Shown here one piece after another: positions 33,841 to 43,697 of a DNA stretch of 64,000 nt. The stretch spans positions 71,684,501 through 71,748,500 of the forward strand of contig NC_064614.1 of the NCBI RefSeq assembly GCF_023898315.1, given 5' to 3'. The translations under genes were made by a program, and so were the position numbers. The stretch's first letter is position 1. The number at the start of each line of letters is the position of its first letter. The notes below the pieces were generated by a model. It had not been told where the DNA came from, ran no database searches, and worked only from the letters and a program-made list of their open reading frames with translations. This DNA comes from Schistocerca nitens. Lineage: Eukaryota > Arthropoda > Insecta > Orthoptera > Acrididae.

Positions 33841-36800
33841 CAGCAGCCATCTGTTGTGACTATGCAGGTGCACAATCACCATCGAAGAGTCTTGCGGATA
33901 ATGTAGCAAGTCCATAACCACCACTTGTGCACTCACAAAGTTTTTAGAATTGTCCTCAGAACCAGCAATGCTGTTATCCAGTCCCTTGCTGCAAACACTA
34001 TCAGTCCCTACTTCTCACATATTGTCCATATACTATGACCAACAGAAACGTGTGCAGTGAAATGTAACTTACAAGTTACTTAATTTGATGAACTGGTGTC
34101 AATTACAATTTTATAACATAAGAATACAATAACAATGGTACAAAATACATCATTAAAGAACATGACAATACAGATGACATTTGTAGTAAAACTGGCTTTA
34201 CAAAAGAATCGAAATAGTTATATACGTCAGTGTTACAGGAATTATGAGAAAAGTAGATAAATAAAATAATGAGAATAGTTTTCAAAACATTAATTTCACA
34301 TATGAGAATTGAAACAGAACAGAATTAATAATGTGTAAACATCTTTACAAAGAAAATTACATATTATAAATGCAAATTATATTTGAGGATAACAGTATTC
34401 CTCATCATAGTGAATGTAGCTTAGTATTAGAAGAGAAAAAAAATTCTATGAAACAGTACACAGAGACAGGAAGAAAACAAATACACATGGGTACACAAAC
34501 ACATAGTGGGATAACACAAGGAAAGGACAGGGTTTCTTTTACTGCAGTATTTTGCAAACAAAACTTTCTTTACTTCTCGGAGATCTCCCTTCGTTCCTCA
34601 TTATTTCCAAAAAGTCCTATCAATACCTGCTTTCTCTACTCTGTTCATATTTCTTTCAAAATAATTACGGATCATTGTACAATACTCATTTTGGCCCAAA
34701 ACGTTTTCATATACCTTCAATGCATTTCTTTCCATTCATCACAACTAGTTTCTTATATAGTCTACCCCCTCTTAAGCTAACTTAAATCTACTGAGCTCAG
34801 ATGCTAAACTAAGGGACGAGGGAATGCAGCAGCACATAAAACAATTAATGCAAACAGCAACGACAAAAAAGTGCAGATTTGCAAAGGAAGCAGCATTTTA
34901 GAAATTAGCGAAGCAATTGCAATATTATGACTAATATAAGGCAAAGTGCAGCAAACAAGAAAAATAAATCTGGCTTAGCAGAGTAACACAAATTAAAATT
35001 CAGTAGCACTATGCCTGGCAAAGAGCATAACGTATACCTAAACATGACAAAGTTCAAGCAGAAAAAGTATTACACTAAAAATGGTCATGTCTAATACCTA
35101 TGTCACATCTTAACACTAGAGTGATGCATCACAATTTATTCTACAAAAGAAATTAACAAGTACTTGAAAAGAAAACTATGATTGCAGTTCCTGTGAAGGT
35201 AAATGTCTTTTTGTGCTCCCTCATTTTTTTTGAAAAAATTATTTACTCGATCTGTAGACAGAAAATATTTATATTGGTACATCTATAAAATTTTATTTTA
35301 ACCAATGCTGCAGTGCAGCTAGAAACTAGATATCAAATGAAATAAGTAATTACGCAAACCAAAGCATAAAAATATCATTCAATAGTCATGTGACATTTCA
35401 TAAGTTAGTAGACATTCTCTCAACTCTCGTAGAAAGACGCTTGTCAGAATCAGGTGTGCAGATGTAAAAATATTTCTCGTCATTTCATTAGGAATTTCTG
35501 TAAATATCATAAATTAATAGCTCCACAGTGTCAACATATGTTTTCAAGTTCGACCGTGTCGTTTTTGCGATGCTCTCTACAAAGGAACGTCAATAGCGAG
35601 GATAATGGCCTCTCTTTTTTTTTTCTACCTGTGCCTGGAAGGCACACGCTAATGGCTTTTTTTTTTTTCGGGCGGCTGTCGCCCATCTGGGTGCCCACGA
35701 CGTATTACGTGCAGGTGGTCACTTAACTTTCTTACGGAAATATTTACGACAGCAGTTTCTGCTACAGTGGCAGTCTTATATAAAAATATTTCACAGGTCA
35801 AGAATTAGCGTTGCAAATCTGTAGAAACAAAATCCTATAAATATAAGTGTCCAAAAAAAATATTCGTCAGCATTGTGATACAGTCACACATTTACACACA
35901 TTTCATAACCTTGAAGTACGATTCTTGGTTTCCACCAACCTTTTCCACAAGTCAGAGTCCCTAATCACTTTTCATTACTCCTTACCTTATTACACATATA
36001 CATATTCGTCGACACATCAATCTTGCGACGACACTTCACTATTTCATCGTAATAAATACATAGCATAATCAAATTCCCCATATAGCATCAAATTGTTCAT
36101 CATAAACATACCTCAACAGCATAATACACATCGTCGTCGTAAAAATAACATCATAACACCTCAGTCAACTCTCAAAATCGTCGTAGCTTCCTCCAATAAT
36201 TTCAAAACCTAAAAAAATTCTCTGCTCATGTCAAAAGTGTCATCTGCCTCAAACGTACTTTAAAATCATGATCCCATACCAAATACATCATTCAAAGCTC
36301 TCATAGTACCACAATGGTTCCGAAAAAATATGAAGAGTTCACAAAGTACTGACAAAATACAGTTTCATAAGTGTGAAATTATTCAACTGTGTAATTACGT
36401 AAACATCTGTCACTGATGTAGTAGAATTGATATTTGTCTCTCTCAGTTAAATGATCAGATAGCTGTGTAATTTGTGTGTTAGAGAAATATGGTACCGATG
36501 TGTAAAGTTGTATAATCAAATACCATATTAGATAGGGCTCCTCGTGCTTGCCAAACACATGGTACACAAAGTGAGCGTGCACCCCCCTGAGGATTAATGT
36601 AATTATACCCTCAGGTGTTACAGATTACAGCAATGGAATGAAATATATCACGGAAAACCCTTGTATCATTGTATTTCAAATATCTAAAAAAAATAAATGT
36701 TTTAAGTGCGAAATTAATCACTCAAATACGTGTCCTGTAGCTATAAACTGTGCATCATGTTGTAAGATAATCTCTGTGGAAGTCTCGTATTTATCGTCCT

Positions 36801-37674
36801 CCGAAAGCTAAGTTCTGCAGAAGTCAATGTACTTACCTCATGATAAACAAAAGTGAAATGCTTTGTGTATAGATATCGTAGTTATTACGCTTATTGTTGT
36901 GATGAAGAAAGTACTGTACTGTAACGTATTGTTGTGCCACGAAAAGGCTGTCTCATTGTTGCTATACCACAAGAGTTACTACTAAAACATGTTTTTCTTT
37001 CCAGAAGAATTCAGAAAGCTGTGCAGATATAAAACAGATACACCGCAAAAGCAACAATGTAAATTGTGTCACACATTAGTAGCGTCGTGATATAGTCGTG
37101 TAGCTGTCAAATAAACTAACCACTGTGCCATCTGGTATCTCTCAGAAAGCACTTTGAATCCATAATGTATTTTCAAGTAAACCAAAATGTTGCATTAAAA
37201 TCTCATTAGCAGTACTGGTAAATGTTCTAAGTATGTGAGCCTTATAGTCATTACGTAATCGTGCAACTAACAAGCAAGAATGTACACACACAATAACACT
37301 GTGTCGTCTGTTCACTATAACAATGCGTTCGTAATTACTGTTTAAATAAGTTCTCTTGGTTCTTGATTGGATATTTAACTTCAAACATTGTTGCATGGTA
37401 ACAGTTTCTAAGTCTGACAAAGCATACTAGAAATGTGAAGTGAAAAGTTTTATGGCAAAGACAAAGTTAAAAAACAGATTATCTTTCAATAAACGGTTTT
37501 ACATGTGAAATGTGGTATAAACCTTTACTCTTCATAGTACTCAGACTTTCAACTGAAAAGCAATTGTCATGTTTTATACATCGGTAAAGAATGCTAAAAT
37601 TTTTTCTCAAGGCTAGCGTCTTATGTTATTTGTCTCGGAGCCAGCGGGCGCACGCGGCTGCCTGCTTGTGCGAG

Positions 37675-40071
37675 TCATTGTCTGTCTCTTGGTTGGCGCG
37701 CGCCGTTATTGGGATTAGGAGACCTAACTTCTACAAATTCACTTTGACGAGAAGGCTCTGCCCTGTTTAAATCCCGCCAGTTCTGATGCAATTCAGGTCT
37801 GTCGTTACGATCATATCGTCTGTCGTCATGTCGGTAGTTTACATAGTTTCTTGTTTGTCGGTCATGTGGTGGAGAATTTCTCCCTGAATCGTAACTGCGC
37901 GCTGAACTGTTGCGTCTGAAAGTATTCTGTCTCCCTTGATAATAATAGTTCTGGTTACCATATTGTCTGTTTCTATGATTGTCTCTGTCATATTCATTAC
38001 TACGGAAATGCGATCTTTCCCTGTAATTATTACTACTCTGCCAGTGGTTGTCATATGGGTGGTGTCTGTTTTGGTCACGATTTGCGTTGTAAGAATAGCC
38101 GTGTCGCGTCCAGTTATTATCGCGGAATTGTGACGGATGTGACCTGTAATTGTTGTCCTGTTTTCGCAACTGGCGACTGTCTGTGTCAATTTCTAATTCT
38201 TGTAAGAGTCCTTGAAAAGCTTCAATGTCGTCTTTGCAACGTCCTGCCAAAATAATATGTCGTAAATGTTCGGGCAATTTGAGTAAGCAAATGCGGATGA
38301 GTTCTGAGGGGCTGTATGGGTTTGACAGGTACTGATTCTTGTGCAACATGTCTTCAAAATATTTCATAAGACTGGAAAATTCAGATTGTTCGAAACGTTT
38401 CATCATTATGATGTTATGTTTTACTCGGTCTTGTGTGGCTTGAGACCAATATGCTGAGAGGAAGGCATGGTAAAATTCTCCTTCACTGTGGCAATCGTGA
38501 ATGACCGATCGCATTCTTACAGCTGGTTCATTCTCTAAGTAGCCACACATAAATTCTAATCTGTGTTGTAATGACCAGTTGGGAGGAAAACAATGAGAGA
38601 ATTGATGGAGCCACGCTTGTGAATGAATGTCGTTGGCAGAATTCTTAAACGTTTTGAATTTACGTGTAGTAATGAACAGCTTATAGTCAAAATCATCATG
38701 TCGGCGAATCGCATATCGGTCATTGTTAGGTCGTGTCGGCCGTTCCATCTCAAAATTCGGTGCACATTGCCAGTTTCTTTCATAACTTCCGAAATGCCCT
38801 GTGTTATTATTTTGCGTCTTTTCCGTATTTCTAAGTCCCTCTTCCCGTGTTGGGGCGCGAGTGTCCTCTGAAATACGTAATTCTTGTATTACCTGTGTCA
38901 GCTGATCTTGCACTTCGCGGATTTCTCTTTGGTGTTGCGTATTAATTTGATTCAGATTTTGTTTCAGTTTCCTAATTTGTTCGCTCTCTTCTGTGTCATT
39001 AAAGACTACCGGTTTTGTGTCATTCAGATTATCATCTACCTTTGTAGATAAGTTAGTGAACTGATCCGAAAGTTCGGCTACTTTCTCCGATAATGAACAC
39101 ATTTCCTCAGTGTGTTTTTCTGAACCAAGTTTCAGAGTATCTACTGTGTCCTTTCAGTTTTCCTGAGTTTTTGCAAGTTGCGTAACCGAATCGGTAGATG
39201 CAACTGAGTCAAATTTAGCTTGCAAGGTCTCATGATTTTCGTGAACAGTAGTTTGCAGTTCTTTTATGGCTGCTTCGTGATTCTGTAGTGCATTTTCATG
39301 CCGCGAAAAAATAGTTTGGAAGTGCTCACAAATTTGTGTTTTTATGTCATTACAGACTTTTTGACATTTCGATTCAATGTTATGTAACTCAGTAGTTAAA
39401 TCTTCACGTGTTTGTTCATGCGTGGTGTCTAACTTTTGAAGATTTTGTTCCATTGCGTCTAACTGTTGCTGTGTTTGTCTCTGGTGTTGTTCCAAGGTGT
39501 CTAACTTTTGAAGATTTTGTTCCATTGTGTCTAACTTTTTAAGATTTTGTTCCATTGTGTCTAATTTTTGAAGCTTTTGCTGTGTTTGTCTCTGATTTTG
39601 TTCCATTGTGTCTAATTTTTCAAGCTTTTGTCCCATTTGTTGCATTAATTGTAGTAACAATGCACTGGTGTCTGAAACATGTTCTTCAGTGCTTTTCGGC
39701 AGTGAATTTGCACCGGCAACTTTCACATTCTGACAAGTGGAAAATGTGTCTTGACTCATTTGAGAAAACGGTGAGAACCCAAAACCTAAGTCTACAGTAT
39801 TTGCAATATTGTGTTCTGTCATTCCCGATTCCTGAGGCGAGCTGTTGCCGACCGATCGATCGATAATGCTTCCCTCTTCACTAATTGTTTCCCTGTCCAC
39901 GCCATTGTTTGCCGCAAGCTCCATTTCCCTATGCACAATTACCAAATTACTAATTTGAACATCAGTTAATTCATTACTCGGTGGCGCTAACACACTGCTT
40001 TCGTTTTCACTGTCATGTCTCAGTTTACTTTGGAGCCTAGTATTACGTTTTTCACACGCCATTATTGTCAC
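37675..40071 (-). pseudogene. Gag-like protein, 799 codons with one in-frame TGA
   Basis: Two open stretches, 40071-39154 (305 aa) and 39102-37675 (475 aa), are in the same frame and separated by one TGA at 39154-39156. The start is MTIMACEKRN or the inner MACEKRN. Residues about 145-230 form a coiled coil with repeated LDTMEQN heptad-like units. A second coiled coil lies near the TGA (LSEKVAELSDQF, LKQNLNQINTQHQREI). A capsid-like region follows, with KFKTFKNSANDIHSQAWLHQF, PPNWSLQHRLEFMCGYLE and RICLLKLPEHLRHIIL. The C-terminus is Asn/Arg/Tyr/His-rich (NYRERSHFRSNEYDRDNHRN) with no CCHC knuckle. It would form particles that package element RNA. One stop from intact, it may be recently dead or need read-through. 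Confidence 0.8.
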
Positions 40072-40364
40072 AGTATTTCACACGACAACACAGAAAAACA
40101 CAATTTGAAGAGCAAAAATAAGAGAACACATTAACATAACACTGAAAATAATATCTAGTTAACTGCAGCTGAGAAATACTTGGTGCAAATCTACATGCAT
40201 GCCACAACTGTTTTACTGTACAACAATGAAAGACTGCAACTACAAAGGAGATTTTCTCTACAATTACGCGCTAGCAATAAACAAAAGCTACACTAATTAC
40301 ACAAACTACAAGAAAAAAAAATCAGAAGATTCCAGTGAGGTATCCTCGGCTAAGGGTCGACATA
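40072..40364 (-). other. Leader between 5' LTR and gag
   Basis: An untranslated leader of 293 bp. Directly after the LTR in element orientation the sequence is TATGTCGACCCTTAGCCGAG, the position of a primer-binding site. I could not match it to a named tRNA 3' end from memory, so no primer is called. Confidence 0.6.
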
Positions 40365-40679
40365 TGAAACTTCCCCTCTGAACAATTATACAAGACTGTG
40401 CTTAAACTGACACACAATATTTTGTTAGCGCAACGCAATCTGACTTTCAATAATCCCTACAAAAGAATGGGCCTGACTAACATTAAACTATACCTTTCAC
40501 AAATCACTTACCTCACAAAAATCTTCGATACTCAAGCTTCTGCAATACACCAAGCGCCACTACTGCCAGCTAAATAAAAGATTCAAACTACTGAAGGCAC
40601 TAACTACTGATAGGCATAGTTAGCAAATGAAAGATTTTGATAGAGAACAAACAATGTATTTACCTCAATAGTCATAATA

Positions 40680-42101
40680 CACTCCTGGAAATTGAAATAA
40701 GAACACCGTGAATTCATTGTCCCAGGAAGGGGAAACTTTATTGACACATTCCTGGGGTCAGATACATCACATGATCACACTGACAGAATCACAGGCACAT
40801 AGACACAGGCAACAGAGCATGCACAATGTCGGCACTAGTACAGTGTATATCCACCTTTCGCAGCAATGCAGGCTGCTATTCTCCCATGGAGACGATCGTA
40901 GAGATGCTGGATGTAGTCCTGTGGAACGGCTTGCCATGCCATTTCCACCTGGCGCCTCAGTTGGACCAGCGTTCGTGCTGGACGTGCAGACCGCGTGAGA
41001 CGACGCTTCATCCAGTCCCAAACATGCTCAATGGAGAACAGATCCGGAGATCTTGCTGGCCAGGGTAGTTGACTTACACCTTCTAGAGCACGTTGGGTGG
41101 CACAGGATACATGCGGACGTGCATTGTCCTGTTGGAACAGCAAGTTCCCTTGCCGGTCTAGGAATGGTAGAACGATGGGTTCGATGACGGTTTGGATGTA
41201 CCGTGCACTATTCAGTGTCCCCTCGACGATCACCAGTGGTGTACGGCCAGTGTAGGAGATCGCTCCCCACACCATGATGCCGGGTGTTGGCCCTGTGTGC
41301 CCCGGTCGTATGCAGTCCTGATTGTGGCGCTCACCTGCACGGCGCCAAACACGCATACGACCATCATTGGCACCAAGGCAGAAGCGACTCTCATCGCTGA
41401 AGACGACACGTCTCCATTCGTCCCTACATTCACGCCTGTCGCGACACCACTGGAGGCGGGCTGCACGATGTTGGGGCGTGAGCGGAAGACGGCCTAACGG
41501 TGTGCGGGACCGTAGCCCAGCTTCATGGAGACGGTTGCGAATGGTCCTCGCCGATACCCCAGGAGCAACAGTGTCCCTAATTTGCTGGGAAGTGGCGGTG
41601 CGGTCCCCTACGGCACTGCGTAGGATCCTACGGTCTTGGCGTGCATCCGTGCGTCGCTGCGGTCCGGTCCCAGGTCGACGGGCACGTGCACCTTCCGCCG
41701 ACCACTGGCGACAACATCGATGTACTGTGGAGACCTCACGCCCCACGTGTTGAGCAATTCGGCGGTACGTCCACCCGGCCTCCCGCATGCCCACTATACG
41801 CCCTCGCTCAAAGTCCGTCAACTGCACATACGGTTCACGTCCACGCTGTCGCGGCATGCTACCAGTGTTAAAGACTGCGATGGAGCTCCGTATGCCACGG
41901 CAAACTGGCTGACACTGACGGCGGCGGTGCACAAATGCTGCGCAGCTAGCGCCATTCGACGGCCAACACCGCGGTTCCTGGTGTGTCCGCTGTGCCGTGC
42001 GTGTGATCATTGCTTGTACAGCCCTCTCGCAGTGTCCGGAGCAAGTATGGTGGGTCTGACACACCGGTGTCAATGTGTTCTTTTTTCCATTTCCAGGAGT
42101 G
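40680..42101 (-). mobile_element. Tc1-family DNA transposon, apparently complete
   Basis: A 1422-bp element with inverted repeats of about 27 bp. The left end is CACTCCTGGAAATTGAAATA and the right end, reverse complemented, is CACTCCTGGAAATGGAAAAA; both run on into AAGAACAC. TA duplications are at 40678-40679 and 42102-42103. One transposase gene fills most of it. The insertion lies in the 5' LTR of the LTR retrotransposon and must be younger than it. Confidence 0.95.
40835..41857 (-). CDS. Tc1-like transposase, 340 aa
   Basis: A DDE transposase that would excise and reinsert its own element at TA sites. I chose the start MPRQRGREPYV at 41857. The frame is open further upstream to 42118, but that part crosses the leader, inverted repeat and host LTR and has no family match. 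N-terminal paired HTH region: QLTDFERGRIVGMREAG...RIAQHVGREVSTVHR. Second HTH and basic linker: RPGTGPQRR to RLHEAGLRSRTPLGR. Catalytic residues: Asp in VFSDESRFCLG, Asp in FQQDNARPH, Glu in SPDLFSIEHVWD. The last two are separated by 32 residues, where classical Tc1 has 34. Length (340 aa) matches the family and there is no stop or frameshift. It is potentially functional; transcription is untested. Confidence 0.9.
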   Translation of the reverse strand: MPRQRGREPYVQLTDFERGRIVGMREAGWTYRRIAQHVGREVSTVHRCCRQWSAEGARARRPGTGPQRRTDARQDRRILRSAVGDRTATSQQIRDTVAPGVSARTIRNRLHEAGLRSRTPLGRLPLTPQHRAARLQWCRDRRECRDEWRRVVFSDESRFCLGANDGRMRVWRRAGERHNQDCIRPGHTGPTPGIMVWGAISYTGRTPLVIVEGTLNSARYIQTVIEPIVLPFLDRQGNLLFQQDNARPHVSCATQRALEGVSQLPWPARSPDLFSIEHVWDWMKRRLTRSARPARTLVQLRRQVEMAWQAVPQDYIQHLYDRLHGRIAACIAAKGGYTLY

Positions 42102-42337
42102 TATATATAGCAGTTCATGACAACTTTTAAAACTCCGCCATCTCTCTCCCCACATCCACCACTGCTGGCGGCTCACCTCCAACTGCGCAACGCTACGCGC
42201 TGTTCACAGCCAGCTGCCTAACACTACAATGGCGAGTATTACAACAATGCAAAGCAGCCACAGACTGCACACAGCACAGCCAGTGATTTTCATACAGAGG
42301 TGGCGTTACCAAAAAAAACCTAAACAGCCTACTTACA

Positions 42338-42341
42338 TAAT
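42338..42341. repeat. Target-site duplication TAAT, right copy
   Basis: This is identical to 32796-32799 and follows the right LTR end directly. Confidence 0.9.
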
Positions 42342-42555
42342 TACTAAAGATGAAAACATATGGTTCCAAGACAAATCTACATAAAAGTCCAAACCTTTCA
42401 TCTCGGAAGAAGAGAGGAAAAGAAGATCAGAAAGAGTGAAGAAATACTGTGCCCTAAGGAAAGAACAACGCACAAAGAAATGATTGATCCAGCGTGCCCC
42501 AAAGAGGGTGAAACGAAAGAAGAAGAAGTTATCTGTTTGTCGATCTAGAGGAGGA
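42338..42555 (+). pseudogene. RTE-like LINE fragment, right part
   Basis: Dropping one TAAT copy, the frame from 32790 reads across as VKLITKDENIWFQDKST, then a stop. Another frame continues as SSRKKRGKEDQ / REEKKIRKSEEILCPKERTT, a Lys/Arg/Glu-rich terminal segment typical of these LINEs (EERR..RK..MKKYW...RK). It ends near 42550, where the CR1-type element starts. Confidence 0.7.
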
Positions 42556-42669
42556 CAGTATGGATATTAGTCATCTTTACATATTCTTTTGCTCTCCGCC
42601 TCAAAGAACAGCGAACTTATCCGAAAGCTCCTGGGACCTTCAGACGTTCTTTGCACAACAGTTTTTAGC

Positions 42670-43676
42670 ATGGATAGGGACTGCAACTGTTGTGTTCGGA
42701 TGCAGGCTGAGTTGGCATCCCTTCGCTCCCAGCTTCAGGCAGTGTTGGCTCCGGTCACACAGCTTTAGGCCGTTGCCAATGGGCATCACTGTGGGGGTCC
42801 GGATGGGGGTTTGTCGGGGACGGCCAGCTCGTCCCACGCATCCCCCGATCGGGCTACAACTGTGGCTGCCCGGGATACTGCCCACATTGAGGCTGATCCC
42901 TCACCTGTGTTAGAGTGGGAGGTCGTCTCGAAGTGTGGCAGGGGACGAAAGACGTTCCCTAGGGCTGAACGGAAGGCCTCTCCAGTTTGTCTGACGAACC
43001 GGTTTCAGGCTCTGTCTCAGGCTGATACTGATCTTCGGCCGGACATGGCTGCTTGTCCTGTTCCAGAAGTTGCCCCTCAGTCTGCAAGATCCGAGCGGTC
43101 GCAGAGGGTGGGCTTACTGGTAGTTGGGAGCTCCAACGTCAGGCGCGTAATGGGGCCCCTCAGGGATATGGCAGCAAGAGTGGGGAAGAAAACCAAAGTG
43201 CACTCTGTGTGCATACCGGGGGGAGTCATTCTAGATGTGGAAAGTGTCCTTCTGGACGCCATGAAGGGTACATGGTGCACCATCTGCAGGTGGTCGCTCA
43301 TGTCGGCACCAATGATGTGTGTCGCTATGGATCGGAGGAAATCCTCTCTGGCTTCCGGCGGCTATCTGATTTGGTGAAGACTGCCAGTCTCGCTAGCGGG
43401 ATGAAAGCAGAGCTCACCATCTGCAGCATCGTAGACAGGACTGACTGCGGACCTTTGGTACAGAACCGAGTGGAGGGTCTGAATCAGAGGCTGAGACGGT
43501 TCTGCGACCGCGTGGGCTGCAGATTCCTCGACTTGCGCCGTAGGGTGGTGGGGTTTCGGGTTCCGCTGGATAGGTCAGGAGTCCACTACACGCAGCAAGT
43601 GGCTACATGGGTAGCAGGGGTTGTGTGGCGTGGACTGGGCGGTTTTTTTAGGTTAGATGGCCTCGGGAAAGTATAG
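42670..43676 (+). pseudogene. CR1 ORF1 with SGNH-hydrolase (esterase) domain
   Basis: From the ATG at 42670 the product starts MDRDCNCCVRMQAELASLRS (short coiled-coil-like N-terminus), with a TAG stop near 42766. A linker follows (EVVSKCGRGRKTFPRAERKA), then the esterase fold: GLLVVGSSNVRRVMG (block I, catalytic Ser) and, after a frameshift near 43270, VVAHVGTNDVCRYGSEE (GTND block III). ELTICSIVDRTD and LDRSGVHYTQQ carry the C-terminal Asp/His block. SGNH domains are known in ORF1 proteins of CR1 and L2 LINEs and may bind membranes or RNPs. All three catalytic blocks survive, but in two frames, so it is a pseudogene. Confidence 0.8.
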
Positions 43677-43697
43677 AAAGGGCAACAGCCTCTAAGG

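Larger units (their letters stand above)
33353..37674. other. Non-coding interior of the LTR element
   Basis: About 4.3 kb of AT-rich DNA holds only short ORFs on either strand. None shows the DTGA protease, YxDD RT, RNase H or HHCC/DDE integrase motifs, so pol appears absent rather than merely frameshifted. A minisatellite is at 33663-33840, and T-rich runs are near 35612 and 35658. Confidence 0.7.
32800..42337 (-). mobile_element. LTR retrotransposon with gag but no visible pol
   Basis: A full-length LTR element on the minus strand. Both LTRs have TG...CA ends and a 4-bp TAAT duplication flanks the whole element. In element order it has the 5' LTR (42337-40365, containing a Tc1 insertion), a leader, a gag-like gene (40071-37675), about 4.3 kb of AT-rich sequence with no recognisable protease, RT, RNase H or integrase, a purine-rich tract, and the 3' LTR (33352-32800). 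Ignoring the Tc1, the LTRs differ by only about eight substitutions plus small indels by eye, so insertion was fairly recent. It must rely on an autonomous partner for pol. LTR type and TSD length fit Ty3/gypsy or a similar lineage, but without pol the lineage cannot be set. Confidence 0.9.
40365..42337 (-). repeat. 5' LTR interrupted by a Tc1 element
   Basis: The LTR sequence is at 40365-40679 and 42102-42337, about 550 bp in total, with the Tc1 element (40680-42101) in an AT-rich spot (CATAATA/TATATAG). The outer end ACTTACA is followed by the TAAT target duplication. Confidence 0.95.

Noticed and set aside
34370..34785. Overlapping ORFs in the interior of the LTR element as a missing pol fragment
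   Set aside because: They are on the strand opposite to gag and contain no protease, RT or integrase motif.
41858..42118. N-terminal extension of the Tc1 transposase to 427 aa
   Set aside because: The extra codons cross the element's leader, inverted repeat and neighbouring LTR. Family-like sequence starts at the Met at 41857.
41322..42130. Long plus-strand ORFs opposite the Tc1 transposase
   Set aside because: They are antisense shadows of a GC-rich coding sequence and show no motif of their own.
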